DNA of 64,000 nucleotides from Herbiconiux sp. (GTDB taxonomy: Bacteria; Actinomycetota; Actinomycetes; Actinomycetales; Microbacteriaceae): contig NZ_JAHFUW010000004.1 in the NCBI RefSeq assembly GCF_023264855.1, forward strand, positions 1 to 64,000, in the 5' to 3' direction. The notes under the pieces are model-generated. The model saw only the letters and a list, made by a program, of their open reading frames with translations, did not search any database and was not told where the DNA came from. The position numbers were made by a program, and so were the translations under genes. Of this stretch, positions 1 to 8,621 are shown in pieces. Positions within the stretch are counted from its first letter, which is position 1, and each line of letters begins with the position of its first letter.

Positions 1-1
1 G

Positions 2-547
2 GCGCTGTGGGTCGTGGACACCAAGAAGGAGCACCTCGCGATCGACGAGGCCAAGAAGCTGGGCATCCCGGTCATCGGCATCCTCGACACCAACTGCGAC
101 CCCGACGAGGTCACCTACCCCATCCCGGGTAACGACGACGCGATCCGCTCCGTCGCCCTGCTGACCCGCATCGTGGCCGACGCCGCCGCCGAGGGCCTCA
201 TCCAGCGCCACCAGAAGCCCGAGGAGACCGGCAACGTGTCCGCCGTCGAGCCGCTGGCCGAGTGGGAGCGCGAGCTGCTTCAGGCCTCCGAGAACCCGCA
301 GAGCGAGGCCGAGAAGATCGAGGCCGTCGACGGCGAGATCTCCGGTGAGGTCGACACCGAGGCCGTCGCCGAGGTCATCGCCGCCGAGGTCCCCGTCGAA
401 GAGAACGACGCCGACGCGGCTGCTGCCGCCGATCTGGCCGAGATCACCGACGAGTCCCTCGTGGTCGAGCACCAGGTCGTCTCCGACGAGGCCGCTGAGG
501 CCAAGCTCGAGGCCGAGGCCACCGACGCCGAGAAGGCCGCCAAGTAA
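2..547 (+). CDS. rpsB: 30S ribosomal protein S2 (3' part; start lies before the window)
   Basis: This is the C-terminal 181 residues of ribosomal protein S2 of the small subunit. The reading frame is open from base 2 and begins inside the conserved [11 protein letters not shown] segment, followed by [17 protein letters not shown] and the [11 protein letters not shown] motif, which are typical of S2. The protein ends in an acidic, Ala/Glu-rich tail of roughly 100 residues, as seen in high-GC Gram-positives; E. coli S2 lacks such a tail. It is followed by tsf after 106 bases, the usual rpsB-tsf pair. A GTG at base 14 is an internal valine and not the start. Confidence 0.97.
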   Translation, partial: ALWVVDTKKEHLAIDEAKKLGIPVIGILDTNCDPDEVTYPIPGNDDAIRSVALLTRIVADAAAEGLIQRHQKPEETGNVSAVEPLAEWERELLQASENPQSEAEKIEAVDGEISGEVDTEAVAEVIAAEVPVEENDADAAAAADLAEITDESLVVEHQVVSDEAAEAKLEAEATDAEKAAK

Positions 548-653
548 TCATCCGGCACGGTGTCATCCACACCGCGTCATCCCGCCGTCACCACGGTGAG
601 GTAGCGTGACCCGCGAAACGGGCCGCGCGATATTTCAAGGAGTCTGAAACAAC

Positions 654-1481
654 ATGGCAACAATCAGCCTGGCTGATGTCAAGGCGCTGCGCGAGCAGCT
701 CGGAACCGGCATGGTCGACACCAAGAACGCTCTGGTCGAGGCCGACGGCGACATGGAGAAGGCCGTCGAGATCCTGCGTCTCAAGGGTGCGAAGGGCAAC
801 GCGAAGCGTGCCGACCGCTCCACGAGCGAAGGCCTCGTCGCCGCGAAGGAAGGCGACGGCGCCGCGACGCTGATCGAGCTCGCCTGCGAGACCGACTTCG
901 TCGCGAAGGGCGAGAAGTTCATCGCCCTCGCCGACAAGGTGCTCGAGGCCACGTTCGCCGCCGGTGCGTCGACCGTCGAGGAGGCCCTCGCGGCCCCCGC
1001 CGACGGCAAGACCGTCGCCGACGTGATCAACGACGAGGCCGCCATCCTCGGTGAGAAGATCGAGTTGCGCCGCATCTCGCGTCTCACCGGCGACGCCTTC
1101 GAGATCTACCTGCACAAGACCTCCAAAGACCTGCCCCCGCAGGTCGGCGTGGTCGTGGCGTACACCGGATCCGACGCCGAGACCGCTCGCAGCATCGCGC
1201 AGCACATCTCGTTCGCCGACCCGCAGTACCTCGCTCGCGAAGACGTGCCCGCCGAGGCCGTCGAGAAGGAGCGCGCGATCGTGACCGAGATCTCGAAGAA
1301 CGAGGGCAAGCCCGAAGCGGCTCTGCCCAAGATCGTCGAGGGTCGCGTCACCGCCTTCTTCAAGCAGGTCGCCCTGCTCGAGCAGGACTACGCGAAGGAC
1401 AACAAGCTCTCCGTGTCGAAGGTGCTGGCCGACGCCGGCATCCAGGTGACCGGCTTCGCCCGCTTCAAGGTCGGCGCGTAA
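654..1481 (+). CDS. tsf: Elongation factor Ts
   Basis: EF-Ts, 275 residues, the nucleotide exchange factor that recycles EF-Tu from GDP to GTP form in the cytoplasm. The N-terminal UBA-like segment (residues 1-45) contains LREQLGTGMVDTKNAL, and the core EF-Tu contact motif TDFVA is at residues 80-84. Full length compares well with actinobacterial EF-Ts. The ATG is preceded by AAGGAG at 637-642. It lies between rpsB and pyrH, and a strong hairpin terminator follows at 1514-1543, so rpsB-tsf probably ends there while pyrH has its own promoter. Confidence 0.98.
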   Translation: MATISLADVKALREQLGTGMVDTKNALVEADGDMEKAVEILRLKGAKGNAKRADRSTSEGLVAAKEGDGAATLIELACETDFVAKGEKFIALADKVLEATFAAGASTVEEALAAPADGKTVADVINDEAAILGEKIELRRISRLTGDAFEIYLHKTSKDLPPQVGVVVAYTGSDAETARSIAQHISFADPQYLAREDVPAEAVEKERAIVTEISKNEGKPEAALPKIVEGRVTAFFKQVALLEQDYAKDNKLSVSKVLADAGIQVTGFARFKVGA

Positions 1482-1513
1482 GCAGATCCCGTAGTGGACT
1501 AGAGCACCGGATG

Positions 1514-1543
1514 GGGCTCGGATCGATCGATCCGAGCCCTTTT
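1514..1543 (+). terminator. Rho-independent terminator after tsf
   Basis: An 11-bp perfect stem (GGGCTCGGATC pairing with GATCCGAGCCC) with a GATC loop is followed directly by TTTT. It lies 32 bases after the tsf stop and before pyrH. Confidence 0.9.
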
Positions 1544-1620
1544 CCCTGCCCGGGCGCGCCCGTGAGGCGCGCCGGAACCCGATAGCCTGGGCACAGGCAT
1601 GACGAGAGGATGCATCACGG

Positions 1621-2343
1621 ATGTCGGAACCGGAACAGAAGCGCAGAGTACTCCTGAAACTGTCCGGTGAGGCGTTCGGTGGCGGCGCCCTCGGCGTGAA
1701 CCCCGACGTGGTGAGCGGGCTGGCCCGCGAGATCGCCGAAGCCGCCCGTGAGGTGGAGGTCGCGATCGTCGTCGGCGGCGGCAACTTCTTCCGCGGCGCC
1801 GAGCTCTCGCTGCGCGGCATGGACCGCGGCCGGGCCGACTACATGGGGATGCTCGGCACCGTCATGAACGCCCTCGCCCTGCAGGACTTCCTCGAGCAGG
1901 CCGGCGCCGAGACCCGCGTGCAGAGCGCCATCTCGATGACCCAGGTCGCCGAGCCCTACATCCCACGCCGCGCCATCCGCCACCTCGAGAAGGGCCGCGT
2001 GGTCATCTTCGGTGCCGGTGCGGGCCTGCCCTACTTCTCCACCGACACCGTCTCCGCCCAGCGTGCGCTCGAGATCCACGCCGATGAGGTGCTCGTGGCC
2101 AAGAACGGCGTCGACGGCGTGTACTCGGCCGATCCGCGGATCGTTCCGGATGCGGTGAAGCTCGACACCCTCACCTACAACGACGCCCTGGTGCAGGGTC
2201 TCAAAGTGGTCGACTCGACCGCCTTCAGCCTGTGCATGGACAACGGCATGCCGATGCACGTGTTCGGCATGGAGCCGGCCGGCAACGTGGCGAAGGCCAT
2301 CCGCGGCGAGCGGATCGGCACCCTCGTGGCGACGTCCCACTGA
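1621..2343 (+). CDS. pyrH: UMP kinase
   Basis: Uridylate kinase, 240 residues, phosphorylates UMP to UDP in pyrimidine nucleotide synthesis; cytoplasmic hexamer of the amino-acid-kinase fold. Visible motifs are [11 protein letters not shown] (residues 11-21), the glycine-rich [10 protein letters not shown] (50-59) and [10 protein letters not shown]. Length matches bacterial PyrH. The ATG is preceded by a GAGAGGAT stretch. frr follows after 58 bases, the conserved pyrH-frr-cdsA order. The long antisense reading frames here are shadows. Confidence 0.98.
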   Translation: MSEPEQKRRVLLKLSGEAFGGGALGVNPDVVSGLAREIAEAAREVEVAIVVGGGNFFRGAELSLRGMDRGRADYMGMLGTVMNALALQDFLEQAGAETRVQSAISMTQVAEPYIPRRAIRHLEKGRVVIFGAGAGLPYFSTDTVSAQRALEIHADEVLVAKNGVDGVYSADPRIVPDAVKLDTLTYNDALVQGLKVVDSTAFSLCMDNGMPMHVFGMEPAGNVAKAIRGERIGTLVATSH

Positions 2344-2401
2344 TTCCGCGCCATGCGGCACTGACTACACTGAAGAGCACGAACCACCGAAGGAGTTCCC
2401 C

Positions 2402-2956
2402 GTGATCGCGGATGTACTGGCGGATGCCACCGACCGAATGAACAAGGCCGTCGAGGTCACCAAGGACGACTTCTCGAGTGTGCGCACCGGGCGCGCGAAC
2501 CCGGCGATGTTCCAGAAGATCCTGGTCTCCTACTACGGCACGCCGACGCCGCTGGAGCAGCTCGCCTCGCTGCAGAACCAGGAGGCCCGCACCCTCCTCG
2601 TGACGCCCTACGACAAGAGCGCGCTGCGCGACATCGAGCAGGCCATCCGCGACGTACCGAACCTCGGCGCCCAGCCGAACAACGACGGCACGATCATCCG
2701 CGTCACCCTTCCCGACCTCACCGAGGAGCGTCGTAAGGAGTATGTGAAGATCGTGCGCACCAAGGCTGAAGACGGCAAGGTCTCGATCCGCAACATCCGG
2801 CGCAAGGCCAAGGACGACCTCGACGCGCTGAAGAGCGAGGTCGGCGACGACGAGGTGGCGCGCGGCGAGAAGGAGCTCGAGGTCATCACCAAGAAGTCCG
2901 TCGACGCCGTCGACGACGCCCTGAAGCGCAAGGAAGCCGAACTCCTCGAGGTCTGA
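2402..2956 (+). CDS. frr: Ribosome recycling factor
   Basis: RRF, 184 residues, works with EF-G to split post-termination ribosomes. The conserved [13 protein letters not shown] segment near residue 25 and the coiled-coil C-terminal half ([23 protein letters not shown]) are present, and length is standard. The start is GTG at 2402, chosen because AAGGAG lies just upstream (about 2390-2395). cdsA begins 16 bases after the stop, so the two are likely co-transcribed. Confidence 0.98.
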   Translation: MIADVLADATDRMNKAVEVTKDDFSSVRTGRANPAMFQKILVSYYGTPTPLEQLASLQNQEARTLLVTPYDKSALRDIEQAIRDVPNLGAQPNNDGTIIRVTLPDLTEERRKEYVKIVRTKAEDGKVSIRNIRRKAKDDLDALKSEVGDDEVARGEKELEVITKKSVDAVDDALKRKEAELLEV

Positions 2957-2972
2957 CCTCGATCGGCCGAGA

Positions 2973-3929
2973 ATGAGCCACGAACCGGGTCCCAGCCGGA
3001 CGCCCCCTACCCGGCGGCCGCGCTCGTTGTCGCGCGCCGACATCCAGGCGCAGGTGCGGGCGCGCAAAGAGCAGTTCGACGAGGCCAACGAGAAGATCAC
3101 GGCCCGCTCCGGCCGCAACCTCGTGTCGGCGATCCTGATCGGCGTCGTGCTCGCCGGGGTCATGGTGTTGAGCCTGGTGCTGCTGAAGCAGGTGTTCATG
3201 GTGGTGGCCGTGATCCTGGTCGCCTTCGGCACGCTGGAGCTCGCGAACGCGCTGCGGCACGCGAACATCCATGTGCCGCGCATCCCCACGGTGATCGCGG
3301 GCGTGGCGATGGTGCCGGCGGCCTACTACTGGGGTGCTACCGGTCAGTGGCTCGTCGCCCTCGCCGGCATCCTGCTCGTGGTGCTCTGGCGGCTGATCGA
3401 GGTGGCGTTCATCCCGCCGCGGCCCACCGCCGTCGGGGTGTTGCGCGACCTCGCCGCCAGCACCTTCGTGCAGGTCTACGTCTCGTTCCTCGGCAGCATC
3501 GCCGTGCTGCTCGCCTCGAAAGACGGCGGGCAGTGGTGGGTTCTGGCCTTCATCGTCACCGTGGTGCTGGTGGATGTCGGGGCGTACGCCACCGGCCTCA
3601 ACTTCGGCAAGCATCCGATGGCCCCCACCATCAGCCCCAAGAAGACCTGGGAGGGTTTCGCGGGCGCCGCCGTGGCCGCCCTGATCGGCGGCGTGCTTCT
3701 GGCGATCTTCATGCTCGGGCAGCCCTGGTGGTTCGGCCTGATCTTCGGCGCCGTGATCACCTTCACCGCCACCGTGGGCGACCTGTGCGAGTCGCTGCTG
3801 AAGCGCGACATCGGCATCAAGGACATGAGCTCGTGGCTTCCTGGGCACGGCGGATTCCTCGACCGGCTCGACTCGATCCTGCCCTCCGCCGCCGCCGCGT
3901 ACGTGCTCTGGGTCGTTTTCGCAGGCTGA
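2973..3929 (+). CDS. cdsA: Phosphatidate cytidylyltransferase
   Basis: CDP-diacylglycerol synthase, 318 residues. It converts phosphatidic acid and CTP to CDP-diacylglycerol, the precursor of membrane phospholipids. After a roughly 50-residue basic, charged N-terminus come about eight hydrophobic membrane segments. The family signature near the C-terminus is clear: SLLKRDIGIKDMSSWLPGHG followed by GFLDRLDS. The ATG overlaps no neighbour and lies 16 bases after frr. The N-terminal tail (RRPRSLSRADIQAQVRARKEQFDEA) is longer than in E. coli CdsA. Confidence 0.96.
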   Translation: MSHEPGPSRTPPTRRPRSLSRADIQAQVRARKEQFDEANEKITARSGRNLVSAILIGVVLAGVMVLSLVLLKQVFMVVAVILVAFGTLELANALRHANIHVPRIPTVIAGVAMVPAAYYWGATGQWLVALAGILLVVLWRLIEVAFIPPRPTAVGVLRDLAASTFVQVYVSFLGSIAVLLASKDGGQWWVLAFIVTVVLVDVGAYATGLNFGKHPMAPTISPKKTWEGFAGAAVAALIGGVLLAIFMLGQPWWFGLIFGAVITFTATVGDLCESLLKRDIGIKDMSSWLPGHGGFLDRLDSILPSAAAAYVLWVVFAG

Positions 3930-3956
3930 TCCGGCGGCTACTGGCACAATAGAGCC

Positions 3957-4514
3957 GTGACCGTACCGTTCCCCCGCACCCGAAACTCGAGCCTCGGCTA
4001 CGACGTGGCCGAGGTCGACGACTTCTTGATGAAGGCCCGTCAGGCCTACGACGAGCGCAAAGCCGAAGCCGCGGGCGAGGTGCTGACCGCCGAGGTGGTG
4101 CGCACCACGGCCTTCTCGATGCAGAAGGGCGGGTACTACCCCCCGGCCGTCGACGCGGCCCTGGAGCGGCTGGAAGACGCCTTCGCCCTGCGCGAGCGCG
4201 ACCGCGCCTATCAGGCCGTCGGCGACGCGGCCTGGTACGAGCAGACCCGCGAGAAGGCCGGGGAGATCCTGGCCCGCCTCGAGCGGCCCGACCGCGAGAA
4301 GTTCAGCGGCGCGGGCTTTCTGCGTGTGGGCTACCACCAGAAAGACGTCGACGCCTTCGCCGACCAGCTGGTCGAGTACTTCCGTGCGGGGGCCCCGGTC
4401 TCGGTGTCGGATGTGCGGACCGCCGTGTTCCGCTCGCGCCGCGGCGGATACAGCGAGACGCAGGTCGACGCGGTGCTCGACGCCGTGGTCGACGTGATGC
4501 TCGCCGTGCGCTGA
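3957..4514 (+). CDS. DivIVA-domain protein
   Basis: A 185-residue protein with DivIVA-like motifs. The N-terminal motif RNSSLGYDVAEVDDFL (residues 9-24) resembles the lipid-binding and targeting start of DivIVA/Wag31. Two further motifs of the same kind follow: GFLRVGYHQKDVDAFADQL near residue 125 and RRGGYSETQVDAVLDAVVD near 165. It lacks the long coiled coil of true Wag31, so it is a DivIVA-domain paralogue rather than the main polar growth organiser. The start is GTG 3957. It lies 27 bases after cdsA and may be in the same transcript. A role at membranes or in growth-site organisation is inference. Confidence 0.85.
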   Translation: MTVPFPRTRNSSLGYDVAEVDDFLMKARQAYDERKAEAAGEVLTAEVVRTTAFSMQKGGYYPPAVDAALERLEDAFALRERDRAYQAVGDAAWYEQTREKAGEILARLERPDREKFSGAGFLRVGYHQKDVDAFADQLVEYFRAGAPVSVSDVRTAVFRSRRGGYSETQVDAVLDAVVDVMLAVR

Positions 4515-4649
4515 CCCGGCCGCATCCTCACCGGCCGGCGAGGCAAGCAAGATCCTTTCATCCGGGCGGGGATTTCGCGCGTGACGTCGCAGAATCCTGC
4601 GTTTACATTTCGATCACGTAAAGATCCCTCATTTCGCGGTGTCCCCCGC

Positions 4650-4679
4650 TTGGGGCACGTCGTTCTGTGTGTTAACTAT
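4650..4679 (+). promoter_or_regulatory. Possible promoter of the peptide ABC operon
   Basis: TTGGGG at 4650-4655 and TAACTAT at 4673-4679 are separated by 17 bases, 78 bases before the ATG of the binding protein. This 242-base gap holds no gene and is less GC-rich than its surroundings. The match to a sigma-70-type promoter is only moderate. Confidence 0.35.
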
Positions 4680-4756
4680 GTCTTCACAGCACACGCGAGT
4701 CGTCCGCGCATCGTCGCGCCCGGCACGCTCACACACAGGAAGAGGTTTCTGCGGAT

Positions 4757-6376
4757 ATGACATCCCCAACCCCATTCATCCGGCGCACTCTCGTGATCGC
4801 CGCCGGCACGGCCGCGTTCGCCCTCGTCCTCAGCGGCTGCGCCGCCGGCGGCGGCACCACCACCTCGGGTGACGCGCTGATCGTCGGCACCACCGACAAG
4901 GTCACCACCCTCGACCCGGCGGGCTCGTACGACAACGGCTCGTTCGCCGTGATGAACCAGGTCTTCCCGTTCCTGATGAACACCCCCTACGGCAGCCCGG
5001 ATGTCGAGCCCGACATCGCCGAGAGCGCCGAATTCACCGGCCCCACCGAGTACACGGTGAAGCTCAAGGAGGGCCTGACCTTCGCCAACGGCAACGAGCT
5101 CACCTCCTCCGACGTGAAGTTCACCTTCGACCGCGACATCGCGATCGCCGACCCCAACGGTCCGTCGTCGCTGCTCTACAACCTCGACAGCGTCGACGCA
5201 CCCGACGACCTCACCGTGGTGTTCAACCTCAAGAACCCCGACGACCAGGTCTTCCCGCAGATCCTCTCCAGCCCCGCCGGCCCGATCGTCGACGAGGAGG
5301 TCTTCTCGGCCGACTCGATCACCTCCGATGAAGACATCGTCAAGGGCGAGGCCTTCGCCGGCCAGTACAAGATCACCAGCTACGACTTCAACAACCTGAT
5401 CTCGTACGAGCCCTTCGACGGCTACAAGGGCGTTTTGCCGCCCGCTGAGTCGTCGATCAACGCCAAGTACTACGCCGACTCGTCCAACCTCAAGCTCGAC
5501 GTGCAGGAGGGCAACATCGACGTGGCGTTCCGCAGCCTCTCGGCCACCGACGTCGACGACCTCTCGGGCAACGACGCGGTGAAGGTCTACGACGGCCCCG
5601 GCGGCGAGATCCGCTACATCACGTTCAACTTCAACACGCAGCCCTTCGGCGCCACCACGGGCGAGGCCGACCCGGCCAAGGCCCTGGCCGTGCGCCAGGC
5701 CGTCGCCGACCTGATCGACCGCGACGAGATCGCCGACCAGGTCTACAAGGGCACCTACACCCCGCTGTACTCCTTCGTGCCGGCCGGCCTCACCGGCGCC
5801 ACCGAGGTGCTGAAAGACACCTACGGCGACGGATCGGGCGGCCCCTCGGTCGACAAGGCGACGCAGACCCTCACGGCGGCGGGCATCACCACCCCCGTCG
5901 AGCTGAACCTGCAGTACAGCCCCGACCACTACGGCCCCTCCTCGGGCGACGAGTACGCACTGATCAAAGACCAGCTCGAGACCTCGGGCCTGTTCACGGT
6001 CAACCTGCAGTCGACCGAGTGGGTGCAGTACGCGAAGGACCGCACGGCCGACCTCTACCCGGCCTACCAGCTGGGCTGGTTCCCCGACTACTCCGACGCC
6101 GACAACTACCTGACGCCGTTCTTCCTCAAGGAGAACTTCCTCGGCAACCACTACGACAACCCCGAGGTCAACGACCTCATCCTGCAGCAGGCCTCCACGG
6201 CCGACCCGGCCGAGCGCCAGTCGATCATCGAGGAGATCCAGACGAAGGAGGCCGCCGACCTGTCGACGGTTCCCTACCTGCAGGGCGCCCAGGTGGCCGT
6301 GGCGGGAACGGATGTCGGCGGGGTCACCCTCGACGCGTCGTTCAAGTTCCGCTACGCACCCCTGACCAAGGGATAG
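4757..6376 (+). CDS. Peptide/nickel-type ABC transporter substrate-binding lipoprotein
   Basis: A 539-residue extracytoplasmic solute receptor of the SBP_bac_5 (OppA/DppA) family. A basic n-region, a hydrophobic stretch and the lipobox LSGC (Cys28) indicate lipid anchoring outside the membrane. The mature protein shows family hallmarks such as VTTLDPAGSYDNGSF, DVEPDIAESAEF and YTVKLKEGLTFANGNELTSS. A GGAAGAGG-like ribosome site precedes the ATG. Two permeases and a fused double ATPase follow, completing an importer. The substrate cannot be read from sequence; oligopeptides are the family default. A hairpin at 6389-6420 separates it from the permeases and may raise receptor expression relative to the rest. 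Confidence 0.93.
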   Translation: MTSPTPFIRRTLVIAAGTAAFALVLSGCAAGGGTTTSGDALIVGTTDKVTTLDPAGSYDNGSFAVMNQVFPFLMNTPYGSPDVEPDIAESAEFTGPTEYTVKLKEGLTFANGNELTSSDVKFTFDRDIAIADPNGPSSLLYNLDSVDAPDDLTVVFNLKNPDDQVFPQILSSPAGPIVDEEVFSADSITSDEDIVKGEAFAGQYKITSYDFNNLISYEPFDGYKGVLPPAESSINAKYYADSSNLKLDVQEGNIDVAFRSLSATDVDDLSGNDAVKVYDGPGGEIRYITFNFNTQPFGATTGEADPAKALAVRQAVADLIDRDEIADQVYKGTYTPLYSFVPAGLTGATEVLKDTYGDGSGGPSVDKATQTLTAAGITTPVELNLQYSPDHYGPSSGDEYALIKDQLETSGLFTVNLQSTEWVQYAKDRTADLYPAYQLGWFPDYSDADNYLTPFFLKENFLGNHYDNPEVNDLILQQASTADPAERQSIIEEIQTKEAADLSTVPYLQGAQVAVAGTDVGGVTLDASFKFRYAPLTKG

Positions 6377-6388
6377 CTCGAACAGACG

Positions 6389-6420
6389 GAAAGGGCGGCC
6401 GGATCACCGGTCGCCCTTTC
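6389..6420 (+). terminator. Intercistronic hairpin after the binding-protein gene
   Basis: A 14-bp stem with one G-U pair (GAAAGGGCGGCCGG with CCGGTCGCCCTTTC) and an ATCA loop lies 12 bases after the stop. The descending arm ends in TTTC, so it could be a partial terminator or an mRNA-stabilising stem. Confidence 0.75.
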
Positions 6421-6484
6421 CTGCGGCATCCGCCCACCCGAGAGGCCCTGATGACTGCCCGGGCCCGATGACTGATTGGCAACG

Positions 6485-7570
6485 ATGACAACGAGTCTGC
6501 TCCCGACCGACACCCCGTCGGTCGTCGCTCCCAAGCCCAAGAGCGCCGGGGGAGGGCTGGGCCGCTACCTTCTGGTGCGGTTCCTGCTGATCTTCCCGAC
6601 CATCTTCATCCTGGTCACCCTGGTCTTCGTGCTGATGCGCACCATCGGCGACCCGATCACCGCGGCGCAGGGCGGGCGGCTCACGGCCGATCAGCTGCAG
6701 GAGCGCATCCACGAGGCCGGCTACGACCGGCCCGTGCTGGTGCAGTACTTCGAGTATCTGGGGCAGGTGTTCACCGGCAACTTCGGCAACACCATCAGCG
6801 ACAACCGCCCCGTCACCGAGGTGCTGCTCACCTACGGCGGCGCCACCCTCGAGCTCGCCTTCTACGCGCTCATCATCGCCTTCATCGTGGGCATCCCGCT
6901 CGGGATGCTCGCCGCGGCCCACCGCGACAAGCTGCCGGACGCCGTGCTGCGCATCCTCGCCATCCTCTGGTACGCCACTCCCGTCTTCTTCGCGGGCATG
7001 CTGATGAAGCTCGTCTTCTCGGTCTATCTGCAGTGGCTGCCGGTGGCCGGGCGGGCGACCACCCGCACCGAGCTCTCGATGCAGACCCTGCCGAACAAGA
7101 CGGGCATCTACCTCGTCGACGCGATCCAGCTCGGTTCCCCGGCGGCCATCGGCGACGTGCTGGCGCACGCCGTGCTGCCCGGCATCACGCTCGGTCTGCT
7201 GACGGCGGGCGTCTTCCTGCGCCTGGTGCGCACCAACGTGATCGGCACCCTCGGTACCGACTACGTGGATGCCGCCCGCTCACGCGGGGTGAGCGAGTTC
7301 CGTCTGGTGCGCAAGCACGCCTACCGGCCGGCGCTCATCCCGATCATCACGGTGATCGGCCTGCAGATCGCGCTGCTGCTGGGCGGTGCGGTGCTCACCG
7401 AGACCACCTTCGAGTGGAAGGGCCTCGGCTTCCAGCTCGCCGGCTACCTCGCCGCCCGCGACTTCGTGGCCGTGCAGGGCATCGTGGCGTTGCTCGCCGT
7501 GATCGTGGCCGTGACCAACTTCATCGTCGACGTGATCGCGGCGCTGATCGACCCGCGCGTGAGGTATTGA
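6485..7570 (+). CDS. Peptide ABC transporter permease (DppB/OppB type)
   Basis: An inner-membrane permease of about 361 residues, first of the two channel subunits. After a short cytoplasmic head it has a hydrophobic segment, then a periplasmic-type loop with GYDRPVLVQYFEYLGQVFTGNFG, typical of OppB, and five further membrane segments. The EAA loop that docks the ATPase is DYVDAARSRGVSEFRLVRKH. I prefer ATG 6485 to the in-frame TTG at 6476; neither has a clear ribosome site. The next permease starts one base after the stop, so they are translationally coupled. Confidence 0.93.
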   Translation: MTTSLLPTDTPSVVAPKPKSAGGGLGRYLLVRFLLIFPTIFILVTLVFVLMRTIGDPITAAQGGRLTADQLQERIHEAGYDRPVLVQYFEYLGQVFTGNFGNTISDNRPVTEVLLTYGGATLELAFYALIIAFIVGIPLGMLAAAHRDKLPDAVLRILAILWYATPVFFAGMLMKLVFSVYLQWLPVAGRATTRTELSMQTLPNKTGIYLVDAIQLGSPAAIGDVLAHAVLPGITLGLLTAGVFLRLVRTNVIGTLGTDYVDAARSRGVSEFRLVRKHAYRPALIPIITVIGLQIALLLGGAVLTETTFEWKGLGFQLAGYLAARDFVAVQGIVALLAVIVAVTNFIVDVIAALIDPRVRY

Positions 7571-7571
7571 G

Positions 7572-8621
7572 ATGACCACCGAGACCACCGAGACCGCCGG
7601 GTCCGCACCGGCCACGCCACCGGCCCGGCCCTCCCTGCTGAGCCGGCTCCCCGTGCTCAAGCAGCTGCGCCAGAGCGTGGGCCTGCAGCGCGGGATGCTC
7701 GTCACCGGCCTGAGCCTCACCGCCATCTTCATCCTGGTGGCCGCCTTCGCGCCGCTGATCGCCCCGTACGGCTTCGCCCAGCTGCGGGATGCCTCCGGCC
7801 CGTTCGGTGCGCAGCAGCCGCCGAGCGCCGCCCACATCATGGGCACCACCGTCGGCGGCTACGACGTGTTCTCGCGCGTGATCTGGGGCGCCCAGACCGC
7901 CATCCTGGTGATCGTGATCGCCGTGGTGTTCTCGATCATCGCGGGCATCCTGCTCGGCGTCGTGTCGGGCTACCTGGGCGGCTGGCTCGACCGCGTGCTC
8001 GTGGTGATCGGCGACGCCATCTACGCGTTCCCCTCGCTGCTCCTGGCCATCGTGCTGTCGATCGTGATCAGCGGCGGCCAGTCGAGCCTCTGGGGCGGCA
8101 TCTTCGCGGCGGCTCTGTCGATCACGGTGGTGTTCATCCCGCAGTACTACCGGGTCATCCGGGCCGAGACGATCCGCATCAAGGCCGAACCCTTCGTGGA
8201 GTCGGCGAAGATGCTGGGCGCCTCGACGCCGCGCATCATGTTCCGGCACGTTCTGCGCAACGCCACCCGCACGCTGCCGATCATCTTCACGCTGAACGCC
8301 TCCGAGGCGCTGCTGACCCTCGCCGGGCTCGGCTTCCTCGGCTTCGGCATCGAGCCGACGGCCGCCGCCGAGTGGGGCTACGACCTCAACAAGGCGCTGT
8401 CGGACGTGACCAGCGGCATCTGGTGGACGGCCCTGTATCCGGGCCTCGCGATCGTGCTCGCCGTGCTCGGCATCACCCTGGTGGGCGAGAGCATGAACGA
8501 CCTGGCCGACCCGCGCCTGCGCGGACGCAAGCGCGTCAAGGCGGTGGCCGGGGCGCCCTCGGCGACCTCGGTCGACACCACCCTGCCCTCCGACGTCGAG
8601 ATCCGCGAGGAGAACGCATGA
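7572..8621 (+). CDS. Peptide ABC transporter permease (DppC/OppC type)
   Basis: A 349-residue second channel subunit of the importer. It shows an N-terminal membrane anchor near residue 45, the OppC-type loop MGTTVGGYDVFSRVIWGAQTA, and five more membrane segments. The EAA motif is EPFVESAKMLGASTPRIMFRH. The last 40 residues (after DLADPRLRGR) form a charged tail longer than usual. Its stop overlaps the ATG of the ATPase gene (ATGA), a sign of coupled translation. Confidence 0.93.
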   Translation: MTTETTETAGSAPATPPARPSLLSRLPVLKQLRQSVGLQRGMLVTGLSLTAIFILVAAFAPLIAPYGFAQLRDASGPFGAQQPPSAAHIMGTTVGGYDVFSRVIWGAQTAILVIVIAVVFSIIAGILLGVVSGYLGGWLDRVLVVIGDAIYAFPSLLLAIVLSIVISGGQSSLWGGIFAAALSITVVFIPQYYRVIRAETIRIKAEPFVESAKMLGASTPRIMFRHVLRNATRTLPIIFTLNASEALLTLAGLGFLGFGIEPTAAAEWGYDLNKALSDVTSGIWWTALYPGLAIVLAVLGITLVGESMNDLADPRLRGRKRVKAVAGAPSATSVDTTLPSDVEIREENA